Shown: positions 31,851-42,413, counted from the stretch's first letter. The stretch: 53,964 bases of DNA from an uncultured Ruminococcus sp. (GCA_902802985.1 CADCOE010000057.1:1-53964), one strand, 5' to 3'. The notes: generated by a model from the sequence alone, not told the origin. Made by a program: numbers and translations.

Positions 31851-34800
31851 ATGCTTCAAATCATTGCCGGAAGAAGCGGCAGCGGAAAAACAGAAGAGGT
31901 ATTTAAAAGAATATATCAAGAAAAAAATTTTTCGTCCGTTATTCTTTTGGTACCGGAACAAAGCTCTTTTCAAAGCGAAAAAAGAATACTGGACGATTTG
32001 GGAGCCAAAAAAGCCTCTCAAGTCACAGTGCTGAGTTTTAGACGGCTTTGTGACAGAATTTTTGAGTTGTACGGGGGACGTACGGGAAAAAGAGCCGATG
32101 ATGGAGATAAAGCAGTACTAATGTCACTGGCAGCTGCTCAGACAGCCGATCAACTGACACTCTATGGAGGCAAAACAATGCGTAGTGACATTGTGGAACT
32201 GATGCTGCGAGTCGTCAGCGAATATAAAATGTGTGCCATTACTCCGGAGCAGCTTCTAACAGCAGCAAAAAATATTGATAACAGCCGACTCAAACAAAAG
32301 ATTTTTGAGAGTGCGGCAGTGTATGAAGCATATCAAGCAATACTTGGCAAAACATACTGTGATCCGGACGATGATCTTACCTTTTTATACAAGGTATTGT
32401 GTGACCATCCGTATTTCGTAGGGAAGAAGGTATACATTGACTCGTTTAACGGTTTTTCGGGACAGGAAACCAAAATTGTAGAATGTATCATTCAGCAGGC
32501 AGCCCATACCGTAGTGACGCTTGGCTGTGCTAGAGAAAGTGTCAGTGATACAGAGCATTCATTTTTTGCTGAGCCGAATAAGACCCGATTGATTTTGAAA
32601 GCACTTGCTGAAAAAAATCATATTGTTGTTGCCGATGATATTTGGTTAGAGGAACAAAAGCGTTTTGTCAGTGACGGATTGGCAGCTGTTGAAGAATCCG
32701 TTTTTCGTTTTGACAGCGATCCTTACAACGATGACGAAGCAGTTAATTTGTATTGTGCTCAGGACAAATATGATGAAATACAGCAAGCCGCACGAGATAT
32801 TATGGCTCTTGTGCGGCGTGACGGCTACGCCTACCGTGATATAACCGTCATATGCCGGGACAGTGCAGGATATAAAAATATTATCACATCAGAATTTCCC
32901 AAGTTTGATATTCCGTTTTTTATGTCTTATCCACAGCCGCTGGAAAACAAGCCGTTGATCAAATTGGTACTGAGTGCGTTTGAAACTGTCCATCATTCCT
33001 TTGATACAGAAAAGCTTTTTAGCTATTTAAAGACAGGATTGACTAACGTTGATGTCAACGAAGTATTTTTGCTGGAAAATTATGCTTATATGTGGGACAT
33101 CAGAGGAAAGGCGTGGAAACAGCCTTTCACGCTTAATCCCGACGGAAATACCGGCAAGGAAAACAAAGAAGAGTTGCAGCAGCTGGAGGAAATTCGCCAG
33201 CGTGCTATTGCTCCGCTGACACATTTTGCGAAAGAAATTCAAAAGGCAGAAAATGGAGGACAAATCAGCAAAGCGGTTTTTATGCTTCTTGAAAGAATGA
33301 ATACAGCAGAAAAACTCAAAAAGCTTGTAGGTCGTTTTGATGCCCTCGGAGAACTGAAAGCAAAGGAAGAACAAGCGAGAATTTGGGAGATTATGATGAA
33401 CCTGTTGGATAAAATGCATACCATTTTGTCCGATACTCCTATTGATAGCAAACGTTATTATGAATTGCTTCAGTTAATGATAGCCAAAACACCTGTTTCG
33501 GATATTCCTCAGACACTGGACAGCGTGACTGTGGGTACAGCAGGAAATATCCGAAGTGAAAATCCCCGTGCAGTATTTGTTATCGGTGCCGTTGAAAACA
33601 GTTTTCCTGCAGTACCGCAAGAAACAGGTATTTTCAGCGACAACGAGCGGGAAAAATTAATTGAGGCACATTTGCCGCTGTATGAAACATTGTATGCCGC
33701 TGCTTTGAAAGAGAAATATATTGCCTATTCCGCACTTTCCGCTGCTAAAGAAAAACTTTTTGTAAGTTGGTATATCACAGAGTTGGGAGGCGACCATTGT
33801 GAAAAGAGCGTGATAGTTCGTGAAATCGAGGAAATGTTTGACGGCATCAGAAGCAGGATCCGCTGCCGCCAACAACTTAATGACAGTGATTTATTCTTTA
33901 CTCCCCGTCAATCCTTTGAAATTTGTGCATCGGAATGGAATGATAATACGCAGCGTTCCGAAACTTTAAAAAAATATTTTATCTCCGATCCCAACTACAG
34001 TGCCAAGACGTTTGCTATCGAAAAAATCGTTATGGATGTGCCGTTTTTCCTCCAAAACCCACAGATACCCAAAAAGCTGTTCGGAGAAAAGCCTGTACTT
34101 TCGGCATCTCAGATCGAGCAGTATTATAGTTGTCCGTTTGCGTATTTCTGCCGATATGGGCTTCGGACTGTTCCCAAAAGAAGGGCAGAGGGAGATCCGA
34201 GTATTTACGGAAGTGCCGTTCACTACATTTTGGAAAAAATTCTTTCAGAGATGGATTTTGCTGAGTTGAAGCAAAGTGACGATCATCGCTTGAATGAGCT
34301 GGCTGAAAAATATCTGCTTGAGTATATCGAAACGATTGGCGGTACAGCGCAGCGTACCCATCGTTTTATGTCACAGTGCCGTACAATGCAGAAGAATATT
34401 GTCATTGTTCTCGAGCGGCTGATAGAAGAATTTGAAAACAGCAGCTTTGAACCGACGGATTTTGAATTAACTATCAACGATGATCGGGGCAGCATTCCAT
34501 CCTATACGTTGGAACTTCCTAACGGAGAAACCGCTTCTGTGATAGGAAAAGTAGACCGGGTAGATACATTTGTCAAGAACGGAAAAAAATATATCCGCAT
34601 TATTGATTATAAAACAGGGAATAAAAAGTTCCGACTTTCCGATGTTTTATATGGATTAAACATCCAAATGCTGCTTTATCTTTCCGCCATCCGCAAAAAT
34701 GGAGTTTCTTATTATTCGGAAAACGACAGTCAGACATTAATTCCTGCAGGTGTGCTTTATATGCCCTCGACTCCTAAGGCGGAAACGGCAGAATATCATT

Positions 34801-35216
34801 CCGAAAACAATCGCAAAGAATTGCTGCAGGAGCGTAAAAAAGCTTTTAAAATGAATGGTATCGTGATCGACGACTTGACGGCCATCACAGCAATGGAGAA
34901 TGACATCAAGGGTCTTTACATTCCCGTGTCGATGAAAAAAGACGGTACATTTTCTTCTTCGTCCAGTCTTGCCAAGCTCGAGGATTTCGGAAAGATCTTT
35001 GAATATATTGATAAAAAAATTACCACTATGGCACAGTCACTTCTCAGCGGCAACATTGAGCGAATGCCATCCAAAGGCTCTGTCGACGCTTGCCAGTACT
35101 GCGATTACAAAAATGTCTGTGGTTATGAGGAAGGGAAAAAATGTCGGCGTGTCAGTGTCCTTAAAACACAGGCTGCTTTGGAAAAAATGAAAGGGGAAAC
35201 AGAGATCAATGAGTAA
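31851..35216 (+). CDS. addB: AddB, ATP-dependent nuclease/helicase subunit B
   Basis: Partner of AddA in resection of double-strand breaks to Chi and loading of RecA; the Firmicute counterpart of RecBCD. The 1121 residues begin with Walker A (IAGRSGSGKTEEV). The C-terminal nuclease has IIDYKTGNK, and four cysteines hold a 4Fe-4S cluster: C761 (YYSCPFAYFC) and C1081, C1084, C1090 (CQYCDYKNVC). All four are present. AAAGGAGG precedes the ATG. The end overlaps addA by 8 nt, so the two are translationally coupled. Confidence 0.95.
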   Translation: MLQIIAGRSGSGKTEEVFKRIYQEKNFSSVILLVPEQSSFQSEKRILDDLGAKKASQVTVLSFRRLCDRIFELYGGRTGKRADDGDKAVLMSLAAAQTADQLTLYGGKTMRSDIVELMLRVVSEYKMCAITPEQLLTAAKNIDNSRLKQKIFESAAVYEAYQAILGKTYCDPDDDLTFLYKVLCDHPYFVGKKVYIDSFNGFSGQETKIVECIIQQAAHTVVTLGCARESVSDTEHSFFAEPNKTRLILKALAEKNHIVVADDIWLEEQKRFVSDGLAAVEESVFRFDSDPYNDDEAVNLYCAQDKYDEIQQAARDIMALVRRDGYAYRDITVICRDSAGYKNIITSEFPKFDIPFFMSYPQPLENKPLIKLVLSAFETVHHSFDTEKLFSYLKTGLTNVDVNEVFLLENYAYMWDIRGKAWKQPFTLNPDGNTGKENKEELQQLEEIRQRAIAPLTHFAKEIQKAENGGQISKAVFMLLERMNTAEKLKKLVGRFDALGELKAKEEQARIWEIMMNLLDKMHTILSDTPIDSKRYYELLQLMIAKTPVSDIPQTLDSVTVGTAGNIRSENPRAVFVIGAVENSFPAVPQETGIFSDNEREKLIEAHLPLYETLYAAALKEKYIAYSALSAAKEKLFVSWYITELGGDHCEKSVIVREIEEMFDGIRSRIRCRQQLNDSDLFFTPRQSFEICASEWNDNTQRSETLKKYFISDPNYSAKTFAIEKIVMDVPFFLQNPQIPKKLFGEKPVLSASQIEQYYSCPFAYFCRYGLRTVPKRRAEGDPSIYGSAVHYILEKILSEMDFAELKQSDDHRLNELAEKYLLEYIETIGGTAQRTHRFMSQCRTMQKNIVIVLERLIEEFENSSFEPTDFELTINDDRGSIPSYTLELPNGETASVIGKVDRVDTFVKNGKKYIRIIDYKTGNKKFRLSDVLYGLNIQMLLYLSAIRKNGVSYYSENDSQTLIPAGVLYMPSTPKAETAEYHSENNRKELLQERKKAFKMNGIVIDDLTAITAMENDIKGLYIPVSMKKDGTFSSSSSLAKLEDFGKIFEYIDKKITTMAQSLLSGNIERMPSKGSVDACQYCDYKNVCGYEEGKKCRRVSVLKTQAALEKMKGETEINE

Positions 35217-38200
35217 AATGAATTTTACCCCTGCACAGCAAAACGCGATTGACGCCTTTGGCGGTTCTATCATCGTATCAGCAGCGGCAGGATCAGGAAA
35301 AACACGAGTGCTGGTTCAGCGTGTCATCAAACATATCACCGATATGGAACATCCTGTCAGTGCAGACAGATTATTGATCGTTACCTTTACCAAGGCGGCA
35401 GCTGCTGAAATGAAATCAAGAATATCACTTGCGATTGACGAAATGCTTTCCGCTGATCCGAACAATGAATTTTTACGCCGTCAGCAGTTGTTGCTTCCAA
35501 GAGCAGATATTTGTACCATTCACAGCTTTTGCAGCCGTATGATAAAGGAAAACTTTTTTCAGCTTGACATTAGCCGTGATTTCAGAATTGGTACAGACAG
35601 CGAACTTTCTGTCCTCAAACATCGGACGCTGTCTGACATCATCGAAGAAAGATATGCCTCCGGGGATGAACGGTTTACTTTGTTGAGTGAAATATTGTCG
35701 GGTGCTAAATCGGATATTGAACTGGAGCATTCTCTCCTGACTCTTTATAACGGAGCAGCAGCACATCCCTTTCCCTCAGAGTGGCTTGCTGAATCAGCAG
35801 CAAACTACGATCCCGAAATTCCGCTTGCCCAGACACGTTTTGCTTTGATTGCTGCAGACATTCTCCGTTCAGCGGCGGCACTTGCCGATCATTTGCTGGA
35901 ACGTGCAGACGAGATCATCAGCAGCAACAAGGCATTTCAGACAGGCACCAAAACCTCTGCCGATACTAAATACGAGTATCTGTCGGGTTTTGTCAGCAGA
36001 TTGAAACGGGCAGCCGAGGGAATGATATGGGATGAGATTTCGGAAACGGTAATGTCCTTTTCTAAGCAAACGTATCGTAAACCTACCAGCAAAAAACTGC
36101 CTGTAGAAAACTACGAACACCGTATGGTCAAAAATTGTTTTGACAGTATTGATGAACTGTTTCTTAAAAAGCTGGTGCCAATTTTCGGTATCACAGAGGA
36201 AACCTATCAAAAAGATAACGCCGTGTTGTATCCTGCTGTGTGCTGTATGGCGGAGATATTGTCGGAGTTTGACCGTCGTTATCTCGAAGCTAAGACGGAG
36301 CGAGGAATGCTTGATTTTTCCGATTTGGAGCATTTAATGCTGCGGCTGTTGTATCGTACTACCGATCAAGGTCACGAATTGACTCCGTTTGCTAAGGAAC
36401 TTTCTGAGTGCTATGACGAGGTGATGGTAGACGAATACCAAGATACCAACGAGATACAGGAAAAAATATTCAGAGCGATCTCAAAAAACGGCAGTAATTT
36501 GTTTGTGGTTGGTGATGTAAAGCAGAGTATTTACCGTTTCAGAGAAGCAGAACCCGAAATTTTTATGAAGCGGCGTGATCATTCTTTGTTGTACGATAAG
36601 GAACATCCTGCTTTTCCTGCCAAAATTATTCTTGATAAAAATTTCAGGAGCCGTGAAGGAATTATCGACAGCGTGAATTTTGTTTTTCAGTGTTTAATGT
36701 CCAAGCGTGTAGGTGACATTGAATATAATAATGAAGAACGTCTTACCGTTGGAGCAGTTTATCCCAAAAAGAATGACCCGGAAACGGAGATCCATATTAT
36801 CGAACGGGCAGCAACAGAGAGCAGTGAGGATACCGTGCTTTCGTCGGACGAAGAAGAAAGCAATGAAGATATTTCGGTGTATGAACGAGAAGCTGTTTAT
36901 ATTGCACGGCTCATACAGTCCAAAGTCAAAAATCGGGAAACAGTTACCGATGCCGATACACAGGAACTTCGTCCCGTTCAATATAGTGATTTTGCTATTT
37001 TAATGCGAAATCTTTCAAGTCACGCTCATATTTATTGTGATGTTCTCAATCGGTGCGGCGTCCCTGCGTACACCGACAAACCTTACAGTCTTTTTGAGTG
37101 CTATGAAGTAAATATGGCACTGTCGTTTTTGAAAGTGATTGATAATCCGCTGAGAGATATACCAATGCTTTCACTGCTGATGAGTCCTGTGGCGAGTTTT
37201 ACGCCCGATGATTTATCGATATTGAAAACGGAAACACAAGGAAAATATTTTTATGCCAGAATTTTGGAGTATTCTCAAAAGGAAAATGCTGATGATACTT
37301 TGCGGTCCAAGTGTCTTTTACTGGCAGAGATGATCACTTACTATCGAAGTATGTCTGTCACACTTTCTGCTGACAGAGTGTTGGACTTCTTTTTTGAAAA
37401 AACAGGATATATACCGATCATCAGTGCGATGAGCAATGGCAGTATCAGGGTACGCAATATCCGTAAGCTGATGAATTTTGTCCGTGATTACGAAGAAAGC
37501 ACAGGAGGCGGATTGACAGGTTTCGTCCGTCATATTATGTATCTGGAGGAAAACGGCACAGAAATCGATGCTGCGGATACTGCTCCCGAAAATTCTGTTA
37601 AAATAATGACCATACATCATTCCAAAGGACTGGAATTTCCTATATGTATTTTGGCAGCACTCGGTTCCAAAGGAGACAGCCGACAGCCGATTGTTCCTTG
37701 CCACTCTGAATTGGGATTTGGGTTTAATGCTGTTGACCGCAAAAATATGCTGAAATTGGGAACACTGCAAAAAAATATTATTAACTTTCGTATCCGGAGC
37801 GAAAGCAGAAGTGAAGAAATGCGTGTTTTGTATGTGGCTCTGACTCGTGCCAAGGAAAAATTGATCCCGATTATATCTGTTAATTCCCGTTCATCCGATG
37901 GGTATCTGAAATTATTGGAAAAAACGGCAGCACTGTTGAATGTCGAAAACGGCAGAATATCTCCTTACTGTGTTGAAAATGCTTCTGACTTTGCACAATG
38001 GCTGCTGATGTGTGCCTTTGTGCATCCGAAGGTAAAGCTGCTGCGTGAAGATTCAGGAATGGATGATATTATCACGATACCTACCAAAGCGGAATGGCAG
38101 GTATTTCATCGTTTTGTGTCCGCATCGAATGAAATAAAAGATGAGCAGGAAGCAGCAGCAGAAAAGCCGCCGGCAGATACACAGCTTCTTCATCTGCTGG

Positions 38201-38847
38201 AGGAGCGGTTTGCCGAAACTTATCAATATGCCGACCGAACGATAGTACCGACGAAAGTATCAGCATCAGCATTGGCACACAGTGATAGTCAACTTTATCA
38301 TATTGCCGAATCAAGGCCTGCTTTTATGCAGCAAAACAATATGACAGGAGTAGAGCGTGGCACAGCAATGCATACCTTTTTGCAGTATGTTGATTTTTCC
38401 CGAATGGAAACTGATTTGCAGGCAGAGAAACAGCGTTTGGTTGACGGTCAGTTTCTGACTTCTGAGCAGCGGGAAGCTGTCATTGATAAAGATGTTATTC
38501 ATTTTGCTGCAAGCGATACTTTCCGGCATATCAGAAATGCGGATAAAGTACTGCGTGAATATCGGTTCACCGTGAACATTCCTGCTTGCTCTGCGGATGA
38601 AAGTTTGATTTGTCAGGAATTCATTATTTTACAGGGAGCTATCGACTGCCTTGTTTTTGAAAAGGATGGGATGATAGTCATTGACTATAAGACCGACAAA
38701 GTGAGTAATGTTTCCGAGCTGTCAAAACGTTATGCCAAGCAGCTTATTTTATATAAGCAGGCAGCGGAGCAGTTGTTTGAAATGCCTGTAAAAAAATGCC
38801 TGATTTATTCACTGTACTGTGGTACGGAAATAGAGGTCGGTAAGTAA
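35209..38847 (+). CDS. addA: AddA, ATP-dependent helicase/nuclease subunit A
   Basis: A 1212-residue UvrD-type 3'-5' helicase fused to a RecB-type nuclease. Walker A AAAGSGKTRVL (25-35), VTFTKAAAAEMKSRI, VDEYQDTNEIQ, GDVKQSIYRFREAEPEIF, and the late helicase motifs IMTIHHSKGLEFP and LYVALTRAKEKL are in order. The C-terminal nuclease has AIDCLVFEKDGMIVIDYKTDKV. With AddB it repairs breaks and degrades linear foreign DNA lacking Chi. It starts inside the addB end (ATGA-type overlap). No clear terminator follows; mntP is 116 nt away. Confidence 0.95.
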   Translation: MSKMNFTPAQQNAIDAFGGSIIVSAAAGSGKTRVLVQRVIKHITDMEHPVSADRLLIVTFTKAAAAEMKSRISLAIDEMLSADPNNEFLRRQQLLLPRADICTIHSFCSRMIKENFFQLDISRDFRIGTDSELSVLKHRTLSDIIEERYASGDERFTLLSEILSGAKSDIELEHSLLTLYNGAAAHPFPSEWLAESAANYDPEIPLAQTRFALIAADILRSAAALADHLLERADEIISSNKAFQTGTKTSADTKYEYLSGFVSRLKRAAEGMIWDEISETVMSFSKQTYRKPTSKKLPVENYEHRMVKNCFDSIDELFLKKLVPIFGITEETYQKDNAVLYPAVCCMAEILSEFDRRYLEAKTERGMLDFSDLEHLMLRLLYRTTDQGHELTPFAKELSECYDEVMVDEYQDTNEIQEKIFRAISKNGSNLFVVGDVKQSIYRFREAEPEIFMKRRDHSLLYDKEHPAFPAKIILDKNFRSREGIIDSVNFVFQCLMSKRVGDIEYNNEERLTVGAVYPKKNDPETEIHIIERAATESSEDTVLSSDEEESNEDISVYEREAVYIARLIQSKVKNRETVTDADTQELRPVQYSDFAILMRNLSSHAHIYCDVLNRCGVPAYTDKPYSLFECYEVNMALSFLKVIDNPLRDIPMLSLLMSPVASFTPDDLSILKTETQGKYFYARILEYSQKENADDTLRSKCLLLAEMITYYRSMSVTLSADRVLDFFFEKTGYIPIISAMSNGSIRVRNIRKLMNFVRDYEESTGGGLTGFVRHIMYLEENGTEIDAADTAPENSVKIMTIHHSKGLEFPICILAALGSKGDSRQPIVPCHSELGFGFNAVDRKNMLKLGTLQKNIINFRIRSESRSEEMRVLYVALTRAKEKLIPIISVNSRSSDGYLKLLEKTAALLNVENGRISPYCVENASDFAQWLLMCAFVHPKVKLLREDSGMDDIITIPTKAEWQVFHRFVSASNEIKDEQEAAAEKPPADTQLLHLLEERFAETYQYADRTIVPTKVSASALAHSDSQLYHIAESRPAFMQQNNMTGVERGTAMHTFLQYVDFSRMETDLQAEKQRLVDGQFLTSEQREAVIDKDVIHFAASDTFRHIRNADKVLREYRFTVNIPACSADESLICQEFIILQGAIDCLVFEKDGMIVIDYKTDKVSNVSELSKRYAKQLILYKQAAEQLFEMPVKKCLIYSLYCGTEIEVGK

Positions 38848-38963
38848 TGCTGTGATGGAACGTCAAAGGTCATTCGTTATTAAAAAAACGCCAACAGATG
38901 ATGATAAGCATAAATGCGTATTATCAAGCGTATGATAGATAAAAAACATTTTGGGGTGATACG

Positions 38964-39536
38964 GTGGATTATCTGTCGGCGGCGGCATTGGGTGCAGCAT
39001 TAGCAATGGATGCTGCGGCAGTTTCGGTATCGTGTGGTATCGGCTGCCGCAGCAACAGGGGAAGATACAGCTTGTTATGTGCAATGATGTTTGCACTTTT
39101 TCAGTTCGTAATGCCGATACTCGGGTGGAGTATCGGCAAGGTGGGAAACAATTTTTTTGATAATTTTGATCACATTATTGCCTTTGCGATACTGTTGTTT
39201 CTTGGTACAAAAATGTTGTTTGATGCACGCAGCAGTGAGCCTGTCGGCACGAGCACGATCTATTCTGTCAGAGAATTGTTCCTGCTTGCGATAGCAACCA
39301 GCATTGATGCCCTTACCTCGGGAATTACCATTCCTGTTTCCGTGGGTGCATCCGGCGTGGCAGATATACTGATAACAGCAGTTATGATCGGATGGATCAC
39401 TTTTTTGATTTCTTTGTCGGCGTTTTTTCTGGGCAGTCGATTTTCTTTTATCAATGTTCGATATGCTCGCATTGCAGGCGGTTTAATGCTGATACTGATT
39501 TCTATGAAAACATTGATAGAAGGCGGTATTTGTTAA
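38964..39536 (+). CDS. mntP: Manganese efflux pump MntP
   Basis: A 190-residue, six-helix membrane protein of the DUF204/MntP family that exports Mn2+. AMDAAAVSVSCGIG in helix 1 and ATSIDALTSGITIPVS in helix 4 carry the paired conserved aspartates. The start is GTG, 3 nt after GGGGTGAT. MntP genes are often behind a yybP-ykoY manganese riboswitch; I see none in the 116-nt leader. A hairpin ends the gene and overlaps the next ribosome site. Confidence 0.9.
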   Translation: MDYLSAAALGAALAMDAAAVSVSCGIGCRSNRGRYSLLCAMMFALFQFVMPILGWSIGKVGNNFFDNFDHIIAFAILLFLGTKMLFDARSSEPVGTSTIYSVRELFLLAIATSIDALTSGITIPVSVGASGVADILITAVMIGWITFLISLSAFFLGSRFSFINVRYARIAGGLMLILISMKTLIEGGIC

Positions 39537-39546
39537 CCATTTGAAA

Positions 39547-39583
39547 CACCTCCGTATATTATAGATACGGAGGTGCATTTTTT
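39547..39583 (+). terminator. Terminator that contains the yunB ribosome site
   Basis: CACCTCCGTAT pairs perfectly with ATACGGAGGTG, then TTTTTT. The 3' arm includes the GGAGGTG that would be used for yunB, so the hairpin ends mntP and hides the yunB site. Confidence 0.75.
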
Positions 39584-40228
39584 ATGGTGGCAAAACGAAG
39601 AAAAAAGCGATATGAAAGAAGACATACACCGAAAAAAATTTTTATAGCGGTCTTGCTTATTCTGACATCCACGCTGATTTTTTTTGAAATACGGCTCAAA
39701 CCGATCGTGTCATCAGTAGCACAAACATATGCTCAATCACTGGCAACAGGGTTGATCAATGAAAGTGTGGCTGTAGTTCTGAAAGAAATGGACATCAACG
39801 AACAGGAACTGGATATTATTTCACGCAGTGATGACGGCAGTATTCACTCTATCAGTTCCAATACCGTTTTGACCAATCAATTAAAAAGTGCAGTTACCCT
39901 CAAGGTACAGGAAGCTATCCTGAATGTAAGGGGGTACCGCCTGGATATTCCTTTGGGAACGATTATCGGCAGCGAACTGCTCAGCGGCAGAGGACCGTCT
40001 GTTCCCGTCTATGTTTCCCTTTCGGGAACGGTAGACAGTGACTTTACCAGTCATTTTGAAAGCGGAGGTCTAAATCAGACTGTGCATACATTGTCTATTA
40101 ACGTCAATGCTCATCTTACGATCGTAATGCCGCTTGCTTCATCAACAGCAGAGGTCAAAACCAGTGTTCCTGTATCTGAAAATGTGATTGTAGGCAGTGT
40201 ACCGTCAGGGATGATTTTGCGCCAATAA
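39584..40228 (+). CDS. yunB: Sporulation protein YunB
   Basis: A 214-residue YunB-like protein. A basic N-terminus (KRRKKRYERRHTPKK) and one membrane helix (about 18-36) are followed by a secreted domain with IRLKPIVSSVAQTYAQSLATGLINESV and IPLGTIIGSELLSGRGPSVPVYVSLSGTV. In Bacillus YunB is made in the mother cell under sigma-E and is needed for normal spores; the biochemical role is unknown. It indicates a spore-forming ancestor. No sigma-E promoter was identified. The ATG is 8 nt after GGAGGTG, which is buried in the preceding terminator hairpin. Confidence 0.85.
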   Translation: MVAKRRKKRYERRHTPKKIFIAVLLILTSTLIFFEIRLKPIVSSVAQTYAQSLATGLINESVAVVLKEMDINEQELDIISRSDDGSIHSISSNTVLTNQLKSAVTLKVQEAILNVRGYRLDIPLGTIIGSELLSGRGPSVPVYVSLSGTVDSDFTSHFESGGLNQTVHTLSINVNAHLTIVMPLASSTAEVKTSVPVSENVIVGSVPSGMILRQ

Positions 40229-40286
40229 CCAATCGTGAAAATCAATGTTCTCATTGCCGTACAATAGACAACATCTTTATGCGATG

Positions 40287-40316
40287 TTGACGGCAGGGCG
40301 GCGAATATGTTATGAT
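40287..40316 (+). promoter_or_regulatory. Promoter of the miaB operon
   Basis: TTGACG, 18 bp, TATGAT. It lies 100 nt before the miaB start. Confidence 0.6.
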
Positions 40317-40418
40317 AATGTGGAAACTGGGGCAGTCCCCCGGAAACAAACAGCGGCCTCTTGGTGTCTAACGTGTTTGAAAAATACGCCAATCGACCCA
40401 AGAAATGGAGGAAACAGA

Positions 40419-41825
40419 ATGATTGATGAAATCAATACACAAAAAACACTGGAAAAGCAGGAAGAATATATCGAACTGCTGCAAGATATATTGTATATCA
40501 GGGCGAACAATCAGCAGCCTAAGGCGATGGTTCGCACTTATGGTTGTCAGCAAAACGTGGCAGACAGCGAAAAAATGAAGGGTATGCTTGAGAAAATGGG
40601 ATGTGCCCTTACCGAAGAACTCGAAGAAGCAGATATTATTATCTTCAATACCTGTGCGGTGCGTGAACACGCTGAAGACAGGGTATTTGGCAATGTTGGA
40701 GCATTGAAAGCCTATAAACGAAAAAAACCGTCATTACTGATCGGCTTGTGCGGCTGTATGATGGAACAAAAACATATTGCCGATAAAATCTATAAAAGCT
40801 TCCCTTATGTCGGTCTGGTGTTCGGAACACACGTCATTCATAAATTTCCCGAACTGATCTATCATTCAGTGACAACAGGAAAAAGAACGGTGGAGCGTGG
40901 GGAAGATGATGGATTGATCTATGAAGGCTTGCCGCTCCATCGTGACGGCAGTTTTAAGGGATGGCTGCCAATTATGTATGGCTGTGATAATTTTTGTTCT
41001 TATTGTATTGTACCATACGTCAGAGGACGGGAACGCAGCAGGAAACCATCGGTTATTCTACAGGAAGCACAGCAAATGATCTCGGCAGGCTATAAAGAGA
41101 TCACGCTGCTCGGTCAAAATGTCAACTCTTACGGCAAGGGTCTTGACGAACCTGTTACTTTTGCCGGACTTCTGCAAAATGTCAGCAGCATTGAAGGGGA
41201 TTTTTGGGTACGCTTTATGACTTCACATCCCAAGGATGCCTCCAAAGAACTGATTGATACGATCGCCGCTAACGAAAAAATCAGTTCTCATTTACATTTA
41301 CCCTTCCAATCGGGCAGCGATAGAATATTAAAGCAGATGAACCGTCATTATGATAAGGAACATTATCTTGAAATTGTGAATTATGCCAAGAGTAAAATTC
41401 CTGATTTAAGTTTGACAAGCGATGTCATTGTCGGATTTCCGGGTGAAACCTATGAAGATTTTCAACAGACACTTGACCTTATCCGTGAAGTAGAATTCAC
41501 CTCACTTTTTACGTTTATTTATTCTCCTCGTGTAGGCACGCCTGCCGCCAAAAAAGATGATCCGGTACCATATGAGGAAAAATCGAAATGGTTTGCCGAA
41601 CTTCTGAAGGTACAGGAAGAAATCGCTGCCAAGCGCTGTGCATCGATGGTCGGCAAAACATACCGTGTTCTCATAGAAGAACAAAATAAAAACGGTATTC
41701 TTTCGGCAAGAACCCAGAACAATATTATTGTGGAACTGGAAGGCAGTGAAGATCTGATCGGCACTTTCCAATATGCAGAAGTGACTCGGGCGAGAAATTG
41801 GATATTAGGCGGCAGACTAGTGTAA
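40419..41825 (+). CDS. miaB: tRNA-2-methylthio-N6-dimethylallyladenosine synthase MiaB
   Basis: A radical-SAM methylthiotransferase that adds a methylthio group to i6A37 of tRNAs reading UNN codons. The 468 residues hold the UPF0004 cysteines (TYGCQQN, NTCAVRE, GLCGCMM), the SAM cluster CDNFCSYC (C189, C193, C196), and a C-terminal TRAM domain. The ATG at 40419 follows GGAGG by 9 nt; the frame extends 58 codons further up without a ribosome site. It heads miaB-ylbF-mutS, a common clostridial arrangement. Confidence 0.95.
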   Translation: MIDEINTQKTLEKQEEYIELLQDILYIRANNQQPKAMVRTYGCQQNVADSEKMKGMLEKMGCALTEELEEADIIIFNTCAVREHAEDRVFGNVGALKAYKRKKPSLLIGLCGCMMEQKHIADKIYKSFPYVGLVFGTHVIHKFPELIYHSVTTGKRTVERGEDDGLIYEGLPLHRDGSFKGWLPIMYGCDNFCSYCIVPYVRGRERSRKPSVILQEAQQMISAGYKEITLLGQNVNSYGKGLDEPVTFAGLLQNVSSIEGDFWVRFMTSHPKDASKELIDTIAANEKISSHLHLPFQSGSDRILKQMNRHYDKEHYLEIVNYAKSKIPDLSLTSDVIVGFPGETYEDFQQTLDLIREVEFTSLFTFIYSPRVGTPAAKKDDPVPYEEKSKWFAELLKVQEEIAAKRCASMVGKTYRVLIEEQNKNGILSARTQNNIIVELEGSEDLIGTFQYAEVTRARNWILGGRLV

Positions 41826-41929
41826 CCGCTGATGGCGGATACGATTTTACCTGATGCTTTTTCGGGAACAGCTTATTTTAGCTGTACCAAAATAAATATT
41901 TATCATCAATGAAAAAGGAGAAAAAGAAA

Positions 41930-42355
41930 ATGGATACAAAAAATATGGATATTATTGAATTAACAAGGGAACTGGGCAGAAAACTACAGCAAGAGGACGT
42001 CTATCTCAAATATCAGCTGGCGAAACAGGCTGCTGATGAAGATGAGATACTCCAAAATTTGATTGGTGAATTCGAATTGAAACGAATTGCTATCAACAAA
42101 GAAACCTCTAAAGAGCAAAGCGAGCAAAATTCCGAAAAGCTGATCACGCTCAACAAGGAAATGCGGGCTGTATACGCTAAAATTATGACAAATGAAAAAA
42201 TGATCAATTATAATGATGCCAAGGATAGCTATGATATATTGATGAAACGTATCAGTGCTATCATACAGCAGTCTTCCGAAGGAGAAGATCCCGATACTGC
42301 GGATTATTCATCGTCCTGCTCAGGCAGCTGTGCCACTTGCGGCGGCTGTGGATAA
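41930..42355 (+). CDS. YlbF/YmcA family regulator with C-terminal Cys cluster
   Basis: A 141-residue, helical YlbF-family protein. ELGRKLQQEDVYLKYQLAKQAADEDEILQNLIGEFELKRI is the family core. The C-terminus ends CSGSCATCGGCG, four cysteines that can bind an iron-sulfur cluster, as found in the Bacillus YlbF-YmcA-YaaT (RIC) complex, which binds RNase Y. A role in mRNA processing is therefore inferred. The start at 41930 is set by AAAGGAG 8 nt upstream; the ATG seven codons earlier overlaps that site. It lies between miaB and mutS. Confidence 0.85.
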   Translation: MDTKNMDIIELTRELGRKLQQEDVYLKYQLAKQAADEDEILQNLIGEFELKRIAINKETSKEQSEQNSEKLITLNKEMRAVYAKIMTNEKMINYNDAKDSYDILMKRISAIIQQSSEGEDPDTADYSSSCSGSCATCGGCG

Positions 42356-42413
42356 AGAAAAACGGTTTTTATACAAGTTGAAAAAACTGAGATAAAAGGA
42401 AGTGGAACGCAAA

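Noticed and set aside
38848..38963. Possible yybP-ykoY manganese riboswitch before mntP
   Set aside because: The leader lacks the conserved loop sequences of that riboswitch and is only 116 nt with no matching stems.
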